Assembly: GCA_965662685.1 (NCBI GenBank)
Contig: CBFIIQ010000003.1
Location: 50,405-114,404, forward strand
Direction: 5' to 3'
DNA length: 64,000 bases
Source: Eutrophocola sp965662685
GTDB taxonomy: Bacteria > Pseudomonadota > Gammaproteobacteria > Pseudomonadales > Pseudohongiellaceae
This document shows, piece after piece, positions 45,876-54,726 of the stretch. The notes under the pieces are model-generated. The model worked only from the letters and a program-made list of their open reading frames with translations. It was not told the origin of the DNA and ran no database searches. The first letter of the stretch is position 1. Each line of letters starts with the position of its first letter. Position numbers and translations under genes: made by a program.

Positions 45876-46721
45876 ATGGCAGATAAATTACCCCAGGAAA
45901 TGGAATCGGACAGCTGGGCCGGTGAGATGGGTGAAAAATGGAATACCTATGTCGATCAGTTCGAGGGCATGATTGCGCCGGTAGGGGCTGCGGCAATTGA
46001 GTACGCGGCTTTTCAGCCAGGCGAACGGGTCATTGATATTGGATGCGGCGGTGGCGCCACTACTTTTGATATTGCGCGGCAAATTAGTGATGGTCATGTG
46101 ACTGGTCTGGATCTTTCCCGGACGCTGGTGGATACCGCAAATCGACGCCTGACAGAATCGGGCTTATCGAATATTGATTTTATCTGTGACGATGCATCAA
46201 CCAGTAAGGTGACAGATTATGATGTTCTGTTTTCCCGTTTTGGCGTGATGTTTTTTGAAGACCCTTATGCAGCCTTTCAAAATATGCGTCGTTTCCTCAA
46301 GGATACTGGTCGTATCAGTTTTGTCTGCTGGGGCCCTCCCACCGAACAACCCTGGGTCGGGCAGCTAATGGCAATCGCCGGCAAGTATGTTGAATTACCC
46401 GCGCCAGTGCCTAATGCGCCGGGGCCTTTTGCTTTTGGTAACCAGGATTATCTACGCGATATTCTCGAGACAGCCTCGTTCAACAATCTGGATATCACGC
46501 TGTGGCGTGGCAAGCAGCAATTAGGGGGCGAGCAGGCCTCGCCGGAAAGTGCTGCGCGCTTTGTCATGGATGCGCTTTTTCTTGGTGATGCCCTGGCGGA
46601 TCAACCCGATGAAATAAAACAACAGGCTTACCAGGAAGCTGTTGAGTTACTGCGCGGCTATAGCACGGGTAACAGGGTAGAACTGGAAGGCTGTGCCTGG
46701 CTGGTTAAGGGCAGCTGTTAA
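45876..46721 (+). CDS. Class I SAM-dependent methyltransferase
   Basis: 281 residues from ATG 45876 (GGAG six bases upstream; the TTG at 45864 is an alternative). The SAM loop is VIDIGCGGGATTFDIA near residues 50-65, with acidic LDLSRTLVD next and FSRFGVMFFEDPYAAF as motif post-I/II, as in UbiE/Coq5-like small-molecule methyltransferases. Substrate is unknown. Confidence 0.85.
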   Translation: MADKLPQEMESDSWAGEMGEKWNTYVDQFEGMIAPVGAAAIEYAAFQPGERVIDIGCGGGATTFDIARQISDGHVTGLDLSRTLVDTANRRLTESGLSNIDFICDDASTSKVTDYDVLFSRFGVMFFEDPYAAFQNMRRFLKDTGRISFVCWGPPTEQPWVGQLMAIAGKYVELPAPVPNAPGPFAFGNQDYLRDILETASFNNLDITLWRGKQQLGGEQASPESAARFVMDALFLGDALADQPDEIKQQAYQEAVELLRGYSTGNRVELEGCAWLVKGSC

Positions 46722-46762
46722 GCGGGATTTTATAAGAGCAGTAACAGGCAAGGAGCAGTAGC

Positions 46763-47668
46763 GTGGCAAACTTTTTAATTACAGGTGGTACCGGCTTTAT
46801 TGGTAAGCAGTTGGTGGCACAACTGGTGAGTGCAGGCCATGAAGCGGTTGTAGTGACACGTCGTCCTGAAAAACACGAGGCAGCCTTTGCTGAAAAGGTG
46901 CGCTATATCGGTAGCTTTAGTGCTATCGACAACAGTGCCTGTTTTGACGCTGTCATCAATCTCGGTGGAGAGGGAATTGCGGATAAACGCTGGACTGTTA
47001 AACGCAAACAGCAATTACTGGATTCTCGCCTGGGTTTGACCAATCACCTGGTGAAATGTCTTGCACGGCTGGAAAAAAAACCGGAAGTGATGATCAGTGC
47101 TTCTGCTGTCGGCTGGTATGGTGCCCATGATGAAACACCGCTGACAGAAACTTCTGCCTGCCATCAGGAATTTTCCCATGAGCTTTGTGATGCCTGGGAA
47201 AAGGAGGCTGCGGCAGCAGAGGAGCTGGGGATTCGCCTTTGCATTATTCGCCTGGGTATTGTGCTGGGAAAAAATGGCGGCGTGCTGAAAAGAATGTTGC
47301 CTCCCTTTTACTTCGGCCTGGGTGGTCCTATTGGCTCGGGTAAACAGTATATGTCATGGGTCCATCTGAATGATGTGATCAGGGCACTGCATTTCCTGGT
47401 AAATGATGTTGGTCTCAGTGGGGTGTTTAATCTGACAGCGCCAGGCACCGTTAGTAATTCACAGTTCACCCGGGCTATTGGCACAGTGATTTCCCGGCCA
47501 ACATTTTTCCCGCTACCCGAATTTGTCGTGAAAATCATTTTTGGGGAAATGGGAGAGCGTTTGCTACTGATGGGCCAGAATGTTGTGCCGCATAATCTGC
47601 TGCAAGCCGGATTCAGCTTTGATTATCCACAGCTCGATGACGCGTTGACTGATATCCTCGCTCGTTGA
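46763..47668 (+). CDS. TIGR01777 family SDR epimerase (YfcH-like)
   Basis: 301 residues from GTG 46763, preceded by AAGGAG. NADP loop LITGGTGFIGKQL; typical family blocks INLGGEGIADKRW, ISASAVGWYG, RLGIVLGKNGGVL and SWVHLNDVIRALHFL, with FNLTAPGTVSNSQF near the end. E. coli YfcH has no known substrate. It follows the methyltransferase gene after 41 bases in the same direction. Confidence 0.92.
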   Translation: MANFLITGGTGFIGKQLVAQLVSAGHEAVVVTRRPEKHEAAFAEKVRYIGSFSAIDNSACFDAVINLGGEGIADKRWTVKRKQQLLDSRLGLTNHLVKCLARLEKKPEVMISASAVGWYGAHDETPLTETSACHQEFSHELCDAWEKEAAAAEELGIRLCIIRLGIVLGKNGGVLKRMLPPFYFGLGGPIGSGKQYMSWVHLNDVIRALHFLVNDVGLSGVFNLTAPGTVSNSQFTRAIGTVISRPTFFPLPEFVVKIIFGEMGERLLLMGQNVVPHNLLQAGFSFDYPQLDDALTDILAR

Positions 47669-47805
47669 TTCCCTGGAAAATGAGTGCAGAAGCTCACATT
47701 TTTCGGCATGTTTTGCAGGTGAGATGTGAAACAGATCATGATTTATGTTTTTATGCATACTTTCCTCAAGCAGCGAGCCCTAGAATCTGATGTTATTTCA
47801 GATCA

Positions 47806-47881
47806 TAGAGATTTCTAGGATAGAGATTTCTAGGAAGATATTTATAACAACAAAAAGTAACGACATAGAAAGACATAGAAA
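47806..47881 (+). repeat. Two tandem duplications upstream of the PilZ gene
   Basis: TAGAGATTTCTAGGA is repeated exactly at 47806-47820 and 47821-47835; GACATAGAAA is repeated at 47862-47871 and 47872-47881. They fill much of the 232-bp gap before the PilZ ATG and lie in its presumed promoter or leader. Confidence 0.85.
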
Positions 47882-47900
47882 CGACAGCTTTGGGTAAATT

Positions 47901-48284
47901 ATGAAAGAAAGACGCGCATTTCCACGATATCCAATTACTTTTCCGGTGAAATTTGGACTCAATGGCGCTGAGGATAATCTCAAGTACGAATCTGAATGTG
48001 TGGATATATCCCGCTCCAGTATTCAGATCAGCTGCGACAGCGAGCTGGTTGAGGCCTTATTGGCCAGTGATGAGTATCCCCACACCGCGACCCTGGACTT
48101 TATCATTCCTGAAGATAAATCAGCTTTTCGTGTTGCCGGACAGGTGGTCACCCATAGAAGGTTATCGCAAAATAATTATTATCTGGTGCTGGTGTTTATT
48201 GATTTTCATGAAGGCAGCGATGAGCAACTGGTCGAGGATCTGAAGGCTTTTGAGCCCTGCGGGTTTCGCCTGGGACCTGTCTGA
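47901..48284 (+). CDS. PilZ domain protein
   Basis: 127 residues. It opens MKERRAFPRYPITFPVKF with the c-di-GMP-binding R-x3-R (RAFPR) and continues with CVDISRSSIQI in the D/N-x-S-x-x-G position; the usual Gly is Ile here, so binding may be weakened. No other domain. Single-domain PilZ proteins act as c-di-GMP effectors. Convergent with hemH. Confidence 0.88.
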   Translation: MKERRAFPRYPITFPVKFGLNGAEDNLKYESECVDISRSSIQISCDSELVEALLASDEYPHTATLDFIIPEDKSAFRVAGQVVTHRRLSQNNYYLVLVFIDFHEGSDEQLVEDLKAFEPCGFRLGPV

Positions 48285-48349
48285 GTTTGTGGTCAGCCAG
48301 TCGTGAGCAAATCATGGCTAACTAGTCACCTTGCCATTGAGTTCAGTGT

Positions 48350-49369
48350 CTAGCCTGCTTCCACCCAGTTAGCCAGCGTGCCTACCCATTCTTCACTGTC
48401 GTTCAAACAGGGCACCAGGGTGACCGATTCGCCGCCGGCTTCCTTGAATACTTCATCTCCCTGCATTTCTATTTCTTCCAGTGTTTCCAGACAGTCGGTT
48501 ATAAAGGCCGGGCACAGTACCAGTATGTTCTTTATGCCTTTACCTGCCAATTCCTTCAAGGTTTCCTCGGTACTGGGTTCAAGCCACTTTGCCCGTCCCA
48601 GTCTGGATTGAAATGTAACGCTGTATTGATCACTACTTAAGCCACTTTGTTCAACAAACAAACGTGTGGTTTCCATCACTTGATGGCGATAGCAGGTGGC
48701 ATGGGCTGGCGACGGCACGTTACAGCAATCTTTTGTTTTCAGGCAATGGGAACCTGTTGGGTCAGCCTTGGTCAGATGCGACTCGGGCAGGCCGTGATAA
48801 CTGAACAGGATATGATCATAGGCTGACTTCTTATTCAGGTATGATTCGGCACTTTTTACCAGGGCATTAATGTATTCAGGCCGGTCATAAAAAGGCTTGA
48901 ATGGTCGCAGTGTGACGTTCAGTGAATGCTTTTTGATGACTCTTTGCGCTTCCACGATAGAAGTAGTCACTGTGCTTTCTGCGTAATGAGGGTAGAGCGG
49001 AATAAATACAATTTCCTCCACACCTGGCATGTCAGCCAGTTTTAATAGTTCCGATTCAATGGAAGGATTGCCATAGCGCATGCTCATCGCCACTGGCACG
49101 TCGGTTTTTGCCTTTAGCGCGGCGAGTAAATCCCTCGATAGGGCAACCAGAGGTGAGCCTCTGTCTGTCCAGACACTTTGATAGGCTTCGGCGGACTGCC
49201 TGGGTCTGAAAGGTAAAACAAATAGTCCAACGATAAGACGACGCAGGATCCATGGTAGCTGGATAACGTAGGGATCCATCAGAAACTGATTCAGGTAACG
49301 ACGTACTGAAGCAACATCAGCGTTATCCGGTGAACCCAGGTTGGCAAGTAAAACAGCTTGGTTTTTCAT
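48350..49369 (-). CDS. hemH: Ferrochelatase
   Basis: 339 residues. It inserts Fe(II) into protoporphyrin IX, the last step of protoheme synthesis. Blocks: ANLGSPDNADVASVRRYLNQFL near the start, MRYGNPSIESEL, SYHGLPESH with the catalytic His near 195, FQSRLGRAKWLEPST and the late Glu in CPAFITDCLETLEEI. Single gene, divergent from the CbiX-like gene. Confidence 0.95.
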   Translation of the reverse strand: MKNQAVLLANLGSPDNADVASVRRYLNQFLMDPYVIQLPWILRRLIVGLFVLPFRPRQSAEAYQSVWTDRGSPLVALSRDLLAALKAKTDVPVAMSMRYGNPSIESELLKLADMPGVEEIVFIPLYPHYAESTVTTSIVEAQRVIKKHSLNVTLRPFKPFYDRPEYINALVKSAESYLNKKSAYDHILFSYHGLPESHLTKADPTGSHCLKTKDCCNVPSPAHATCYRHQVMETTRLFVEQSGLSSDQYSVTFQSRLGRAKWLEPSTEETLKELAGKGIKNILVLCPAFITDCLETLEEIEMQGDEVFKEAGGESVTLVPCLNDSEEWVGTLANWVEAG

Positions 49370-49521
49370 AGATCTATTGGCACCAATTTTTCGTATTATC
49401 AGGGTATATGCATATTATGCAGACAGCAGTGTGTCCTTGGCATTACCCGGCATTATATGTCACCTGAATACGTATTACCTGAGCCAATGGATGTGATGCA
49501 ATACCTTAAAGAGATAGATAG

Positions 49522-49959
49522 ATGAATAAAACCGATTCCCCAAGACAATTAATCTTACTGGCCCATGGCAGCAGGGACAGCAACTGGTGCGCAACTTTTG
49601 AAAACGGTTTGCAGGTAATCAATGGCGCTCTTGCGCAGGATGCCTGTCTTGCTTATATGGAAATGGCCTCCCCCAGTCTTGAGACAGTGATCACTGATCA
49701 CTATCTTCGCGGCGTTCGGCACTTTAATATCCTGCCACTGTTTTTTGCCGCTGGCCGACATTTGCTGCATGATGTCCCTGAACAAATTGAAAACCTTCAA
49801 CAGGCACATCCGGGTCTTGATATTCGTTTGCTGGAAGCTGCAGGCAGGCAGGATGATTTCTGGCACGCACTTGGGGCTATGATTGCTTCAGTATATGAAC
49901 TGAACGAAGTTGAGAAAGTGCCTCTTGATACCATCAAAAAAGCCGCGAATGCGAAATAG
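49522..49959 (+). CDS. CbiX/SirB-like chelatase domain protein
   Basis: 145 residues, single-domain. LILLAHGSRDSNW near residue 12 with the metal-binding His and YLRGVRHFNILPLFFAAGRHLLHDVPEQI with the second His match sirohydrochlorin cobaltochelatase/ferrochelatase (CbiX/SirB). It stands next to hemH. Whether it acts on sirohydrochlorin or another tetrapyrrole cannot be told. Confidence 0.85.
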   Translation: MNKTDSPRQLILLAHGSRDSNWCATFENGLQVINGALAQDACLAYMEMASPSLETVITDHYLRGVRHFNILPLFFAAGRHLLHDVPEQIENLQQAHPGLDIRLLEAAGRQDDFWHALGAMIASVYELNEVEKVPLDTIKKAANAK

Positions 49960-49975
49960 GAATTTGTATTAACTA

Positions 49976-50938
49976 GTGACAACTCCACAACAAAAAAAAA
50001 TAAAAGTTGGAATAAGCAGTTGTCTGCTGGGGGATGAAGTCCGCTACAATGGTGGTCATAAACATTCCTCCTTGTGTACGCGTGATCTTTCCACCTATTT
50101 TGAATTTACGTCAGTGTGTCCGGAAGTAAGTATCGGCCTTGGTGTCCCCCGCAAACCTATTCGTCTGGTGGGTAATCCCCAGGATCCTGACATTGTCGGC
50201 GTGGATAATCCCGAACATAACGTGACCCGGGCCATGAAGGATTATTCCCGGGAAAAGGTTAGGGATCTTGCCGAACTCAGCGGCTATATTTTTATCAAGG
50301 GTTCGCCAAGCTGCGGACTTTTCCGCGTCAAGGTATATAACGATAAAGGTTTTCCGCAGGAGCAAATGGGGCGTGGTGTTTATGCCAGGGCAGTGACAGA
50401 TACTTATCCTTTGCTGCCGGTAGAAGAGTCGGGACGCCTGATGGATGCTGTGTTACGTGAAAATTTTATTACCCGGGTTTTTGCCTACGATAATTTTTCA
50501 GATTTGAAAAAATCTGGCCTCAGCCCAAAAAAACTCATCGATTTTCACTCTTCCTACAAGTACACACTGATGGCTCATGATCCGCAGTCCTATTCAGGCC
50601 TGGGAAGAATGTTGGCGGATATTGGCAGGCAGGATGTGGACACGCTTGCTGAGCAGTATTTTACCGCGTTGATGGAATCCCTTGCTAAAAAAGCTACCCG
50701 AAAAAGTAATACCAATGTGTTGATGCATCTGCAGGGTTATCTGAAAAATGACCTGGGTCCCCGTGAAAAGGAATCCCTGGGCAAGTTCATTGATCAATAC
50801 CGTAATGGCATCGTGCCCTTGATTGTTCCGGTGACGCTGTTGAGAAATTATTTTCACAGTTACCCCAATGACTACATTGCCCGGCAATCCTATTTACAGC
50901 CCTATCCGGACGATCTCAGCCTGAGGAATCAGATTTAA
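49976..50938 (+). CDS. DUF523 and DUF1722 (YbgA-like) protein
   Basis: 320 residues from GTG 49976. The N-terminal DUF523 half has KVGISSCLLGDEVRYNGGHK, FTSVCPEVSIGLGVPR and FIKGSPSCGL, with conserved Cys pairs suggesting a metal or Fe-S site. The DUF1722 half (near 185-310) contains YSGLGRMLADI and NVLMHLQGYLKNDL, matching YbgA. It ends two bases before the photolyase gene, the same order as E. coli ybgA-phr. Confidence 0.9.
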   Translation: MTTPQQKKIKVGISSCLLGDEVRYNGGHKHSSLCTRDLSTYFEFTSVCPEVSIGLGVPRKPIRLVGNPQDPDIVGVDNPEHNVTRAMKDYSREKVRDLAELSGYIFIKGSPSCGLFRVKVYNDKGFPQEQMGRGVYARAVTDTYPLLPVEESGRLMDAVLRENFITRVFAYDNFSDLKKSGLSPKKLIDFHSSYKYTLMAHDPQSYSGLGRMLADIGRQDVDTLAEQYFTALMESLAKKATRKSNTNVLMHLQGYLKNDLGPREKESLGKFIDQYRNGIVPLIVPVTLLRNYFHSYPNDYIARQSYLQPYPDDLSLRNQI

Positions 50939-50940
50939 AC

Positions 50941-52350
50941 ATGCCCAACTCACTTTGCTGGTTCCGCTCCGATCTCAGGGTGCGGGATAATCTGGCCCTT
51001 CAATCCGCTGTCGTCAAAGGACCCACCATAGGACTTTATATTGCCACGCCAAAACAATGGCAAGAGCATCATGATGCCCCGATCAAACTGGATTTCTGGC
51101 GTCGTAATCTACTGGAACTGAAAGCAAGCCTGTCAGAGTTGGGCATCCCTCTGGTGATTTGCCAGGTGCCTGATTACGCTGCCGTCCCTGTCGTTATCAA
51201 GGATGTAATAGAGAAGCTGGAAATCACCTCGCTGACTTTTAATGCCGAGTATCCTTTATATGAGGTACGCCGGGATGAAGAGGTCAGCATGCTCTGCAAG
51301 GCGCTTGGTGTTGAGGTAGAGGCATGCCATGACCAGGTGCTGTTAGAGCCAGGATCAATTCTCAATAATAGCGGTGAGCCCTTCAAGGTTTTTACCCCTT
51401 TTTCGAAAAAGTGTCGGGCTAATTTATATGTACCTGAATCTGTCAGCACTATTTCAGCGCTCAAATCATCTGCGTCAGCGTTAGTCGCAATCGAAAAACA
51501 ATCAATCTCTGGTCAATGCAGTTTGCAGGAGGTGGACTGGCCGCAAGCCAAAGCTGACTGGGCCGATCGTTGGCCTGCCGGTGAGGCTCATGCGAAAAAA
51601 TTACTTAAAGAGTTTAGTGGTACAGGGATAAAGGATTACAAAAAATACCGTGATTTTCCTGCCATCACCGGCACCAGTTCGTTATCGCCATGGATTAATG
51701 CCGGTGTTATTTCCATCCGGGATTGCTGGCGTCAGGCTACTGCTTCACATCAAGGCGAGGGTCCGGAAACCTGGAAGAATGAATTGTTATGGCGGGAATT
51801 TTATCGCCACATCTTTTTCCATTACCCTCATGTCAGTAAAAAGCAGGCATTCAAGAAAAATGTGGGGCATGTTCCCTGGCGTCATGATGAGGCCGAATTC
51901 AGAATGTGGTGCGAAGGTCGTACAGGTATTCCTATAGTTGATGCCGCCATGCGCCAGTTGCTTGAAACCGGCTGGATGCATAATCGTTTACGTATGATTA
52001 CTGCCATGTTTCTCAGTAAGCAATTACTGATCGACTGGCGTTGGGGTGAACAATGGTTTATGCAGAATCTGATCGACGGTGATTTCTCCGCCAATAATGG
52101 TGGCTGGCAATGGAGTGCATCAACAGGTACTGATGCAGTCCCGTATTTTCGAATTTTTAATCCAGTGACCCAGTCGCGCCGCTTTGATGAAGCAGGGAAC
52201 TTTATTCGTCACTTTGTCCCGGAGCTCGAAGAGTTGGATGGTAAGGCAATTCATGAGCCTGGATTTTTCAAACCCGAGCAATACCCGGCACCAATGATTG
52301 ATCTGAAATTTGGCCGCGAAAGGGCGCTTGCTGCATTCAAGGCAGAATAG
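50941..52350 (+). CDS. phrB: Deoxyribodipyrimidine photolyase
   Basis: 469 residues. It repairs cyclobutane pyrimidine dimers with blue light and FADH-. It starts CWFRSDLRVRDNLAL (antenna domain) and has the FAD-domain blocks WKNELLWREFYRH, WCEGRTGIPIVDAAMRQLLETGWMHNRLRM and GDFSANNGGWQWSASTGTDA. The typical length fits class I CPD photolyase. Likely one operon with the DUF523/DUF1722 gene. Confidence 0.95.
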   Translation: MPNSLCWFRSDLRVRDNLALQSAVVKGPTIGLYIATPKQWQEHHDAPIKLDFWRRNLLELKASLSELGIPLVICQVPDYAAVPVVIKDVIEKLEITSLTFNAEYPLYEVRRDEEVSMLCKALGVEVEACHDQVLLEPGSILNNSGEPFKVFTPFSKKCRANLYVPESVSTISALKSSASALVAIEKQSISGQCSLQEVDWPQAKADWADRWPAGEAHAKKLLKEFSGTGIKDYKKYRDFPAITGTSSLSPWINAGVISIRDCWRQATASHQGEGPETWKNELLWREFYRHIFFHYPHVSKKQAFKKNVGHVPWRHDEAEFRMWCEGRTGIPIVDAAMRQLLETGWMHNRLRMITAMFLSKQLLIDWRWGEQWFMQNLIDGDFSANNGGWQWSASTGTDAVPYFRIFNPVTQSRRFDEAGNFIRHFVPELEELDGKAIHEPGFFKPEQYPAPMIDLKFGRERALAAFKAE

Positions 52351-52380
52351 TAGCTCATCTGGTCTTTTTTTTTAAAAGTT

Positions 52381-52524
52381 AAAAGTTAAAAGGGACGATT
52401 GCAACTTAGTAAAAGTTAAAAGGGACGCTTGCAACTTAGCAACTTAAGGAAAATGTATGGTTGCTAAGTTGCAAGTATCCTTATTAATCTATTTCTTAAG
52501 TTGCTAAGTTGCAAGCGTCCCTTT
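52381..52524. repeat. Palindromic repeat block downstream of phrB
   Basis: The 315-bp gap 52351-52665 holds no gene. Two near-identical 30-bp direct units lie at 52381-52410 and 52411-52440. Bases 52419-52448 are the exact reverse complement of 52495-52524, a perfect 30-bp inverted repeat, with another partial inverted copy in the 46-base loop. The right arm contains AAGTTGC units of the heptamer family. It may serve as terminator for phrB; nothing else is seen in the rest of the gap. Confidence 0.85.
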
Positions 52525-52665
52525 AGACAGGTCATTGTTGTGAATGGACTTTCCATTATCTTTCCTGTATATTTCAAAGTCTCTTCTGAAGTATTAAATT
52601 CCCGGTCTGAAAATAATTATTAATCATTACCTGGCATGTTATTGCCAAGTTGTGTCGTTTATTAA

Positions 52666-53199
52666 TTGTTTTATTTGTTAGGTTTTCAGTTCGGAAAGTG
52701 GGAGGTATGTATCAGCTCTGCGCGAAGAGCACAGTTTTGCAAGGCCTTGCTTTGGATGACACTTTTGTCCACCAAGATGTCTGTGTGTGCTGCAGATATT
52801 TCACTAATCTCCGACACTGTACTCTCCACTGAAGGATATTTTGTCATTAGCTGGGCCTCTGTGTCTGACCCTGACAGTCCTGTTATTCTTCAGCAATCTC
52901 CTTCAGAAAACTTCGGCGTCACTGTCACCCGCGAATTCAATGTTCCCCCAAACAGCAGTATCACTATTACTGGTTTGCAAGACGGGCAATATTATTTTCG
53001 AGCCAAAGCCCAGGATGAATCAGCTTTCAGTAATGTCCTGATGGTCGAAGTTGCCCATCACAGTTTGTTGCGTGCCTTAAGCTTTTTCGCTATCGGTCTG
53101 ATCCTTTTTCTAATTCTTCTTGTAACCATTATCAGTGGCAATCGCACCATGATGGTCAAGGATGCGTTAACCGGCAGGGAGGATGGCAATGCAAGCTAG
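52666..53199 (+). CDS. FN3-like protein with C-terminal membrane anchor
   Basis: 177 residues if the TTG at 52666 is used; the start is unsure because GGGAGGT at 52698-52704 has no in-frame start close by. A weak signal-like stretch (ALLWMTLLSTKMSVCAA) is followed by a fibronectin type III-like domain (YFVISWASVSDPDSPVILQQS, SSITITGLQDGQYYFRAKAQD) and a membrane helix near 137-160 with a short cytoplasmic tail. The end overlaps the symporter start by 17 bases, so it belongs to that operon. The role is unknown, perhaps a periplasmic accessory to the transporter. Confidence 0.6.
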   Translation: MFYLLGFQFGKWEVCISSARRAQFCKALLWMTLLSTKMSVCAADISLISDTVLSTEGYFVISWASVSDPDSPVILQQSPSENFGVTVTREFNVPPNSSITITGLQDGQYYFRAKAQDESAFSNVLMVEVAHHSLLRALSFFAIGLILFLILLVTIISGNRTMMVKDALTGREDGNAS

Positions 53200-54610
53200 T
53201 ATTTTGTCCCCCTCTATCGCATTTATTATCCTGCTTTTTTTTGGTGTTTTATGGGTTGTCTTTGGTTGGTGGCTTGGTCGGAACAATGAGTCTCTGGATG
53301 ACTATATGCTGGCAGGACGTAATGTAGGTCTTGCCTTTGCCTCTGCTACCGCAATGGCAACCTGGGTAACCAGTAATACAACAATGACAGCGCCACAACT
53401 TACTTACCAGCTTGGAGTTTGGGGCATGGTGGGATATTCACTGGGTGCTGTTGGTTTGCTGATGTTTGCTCCCCTTGCAAGACGCATCAAAACATTACTT
53501 CCTCACGGTTTTACCTCTGGCGACTTTATTCGCAGAAGATACGGCAATGCTGCATGGCGTGTCTTTCTGTCGATTTCATTATTTTATGCCCTTGGCTGGC
53601 TGATTAGTCTGGGCATGGCTGGCGGAATTCTGGTCAATGCGCTGAGTGGGCTGAATTATCACCTGGGAATGAGCATCATATTGCTGGTCTGTGTGTCGTA
53701 TACATTACTGGGCGGATTGCGCGCGGTCATCGCCACAGACTTTATTCAGACCATAATTATTCTTCTCGGGGTAATTATAATTGCTTTTCTGGTACTTAAA
53801 AACGTGGGAATGGAAACGCTCCACACAAATCTTCAGGAAGAACATCCCATGCTGCTCAATCTGTTGTTCCCTGCCGCAATTATGTTTCTGTTTAATAATT
53901 TGTTATTCGGCGTAGGCGAGATTTTTCATTCCAATGTATGGTGGTCCAGAGCTTTCGCATTTCGCGCAGATACCGGTGCTCGCGCCTATACTATAGCGGG
54001 GCTGTGCTGGTTTCCTATTCCTATTGTCGCGGGCTTCATTGCACTGGCGGCGCCGTCACTGGGACTGAACGTTCCCTCTGCAGATATGGTGGGTCCAATG
54101 GTCGCGGGTAATCTTCTGGGTACAACCGGAGCGATTGTTGTTTTTATTGTCGTATTTTCTGCACTTGCTTCCAGTCTGGATTCCTTGTTGGCTGCAACAT
54201 CAGACCTTATAACCCAGGATATTTATCGTGGACACATCAAGCAGGGTGCCTCTGATGCAGACTGTTTTCGTGCCAGTCGCTGGATTATTGTTGGTCTGGG
54301 TTTATTTACCTGGATCCTGTGCGTACCCAGACTGACAACTCTTGCTTCACTGCTATATTTCACCGGTGCTTTTGTAGCCAGTGCAATTTGGCCCATCGTT
54401 TTCGGCCTGTATTTCAAATGGGTCGGTGGTAAGGCGGCAACACTGGCCATGATCTCTGGCACAATTTTGGGATTACTGGCGTATTTCCAGATTGGTTTTT
54501 ATGTCGCGGCTCTGGTTTCCTGTGCCGTCTCATTACTGGTGATCGTTTCAGTAAGCCGACTTGAGAAGGTGAACTTTAATTTCGATACATTAACAGGAGA
54601 AGGCCCATGA
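53183..54610 (+). CDS. Sodium:solute symporter family transporter
   Basis: 475 residues, about 13 membrane helices. SLDDYMLAGRNVGLAFASATAMATWVTSNTTM is the family's unwound first helix region; GGLRAVIATDFIQT and ASSLDSLLAATSDLITQDIY are also typical of the SSS family, and the general feel is closest to urea/polyamine-type members. Substrate is inferred to be a nitrogen compound handled by the downstream enzymes. Its stop overlaps the next gene's ATG (ATGA). Confidence 0.9.
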   Translation: MAMQASILSPSIAFIILLFFGVLWVVFGWWLGRNNESLDDYMLAGRNVGLAFASATAMATWVTSNTTMTAPQLTYQLGVWGMVGYSLGAVGLLMFAPLARRIKTLLPHGFTSGDFIRRRYGNAAWRVFLSISLFYALGWLISLGMAGGILVNALSGLNYHLGMSIILLVCVSYTLLGGLRAVIATDFIQTIIILLGVIIIAFLVLKNVGMETLHTNLQEEHPMLLNLLFPAAIMFLFNNLLFGVGEIFHSNVWWSRAFAFRADTGARAYTIAGLCWFPIPIVAGFIALAAPSLGLNVPSADMVGPMVAGNLLGTTGAIVVFIVVFSALASSLDSLLAATSDLITQDIYRGHIKQGASDADCFRASRWIIVGLGLFTWILCVPRLTTLASLLYFTGAFVASAIWPIVFGLYFKWVGGKAATLAMISGTILGLLAYFQIGFYVAALVSCAVSLLVIVSVSRLEKVNFNFDTLTGEGP

Positions 54611-54726
54611 TTAGTCTGGGTGCACTGACCATTCTGGTCTATTGCGCTTTATGCGTCACTATCGCAACGCCCATCGGGCTATTGATTTTGTTATTAAGAG
54701 ACTACAAAGAGGGGAGATTGTGGTGA
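54607..54726 (+). CDS. 39-residue membrane microprotein
   Basis: The ATG overlaps the symporter stop (ATGA) and its TGA overlaps the GTG of the next gene (GTGA). It encodes MISLGALTILVYCALCVTIA, then TPIGLLILLLRDYKEGRLW. One or two hydrophobic segments fill residues 5-30, ending in a charged tail. Double stop/start overlap argues for real, coupled translation. Small partners are known for other SSS transporters, so an accessory subunit is possible. Confidence 0.7.
   Translation: MISLGALTILVYCALCVTIATPIGLLILLLRDYKEGRLW

Noticed and set aside
49376..49395. TTGGCACC near hemH as a sigma54 promoter
   Set aside because: No GC at the -12 spacing.
54642..54722. Longer N-terminus for the carbamoyltransferase
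   Set aside because: It would overlap the coupled microprotein out of frame; GTG 54723 has a good ribosome site and overlaps the microprotein stop.
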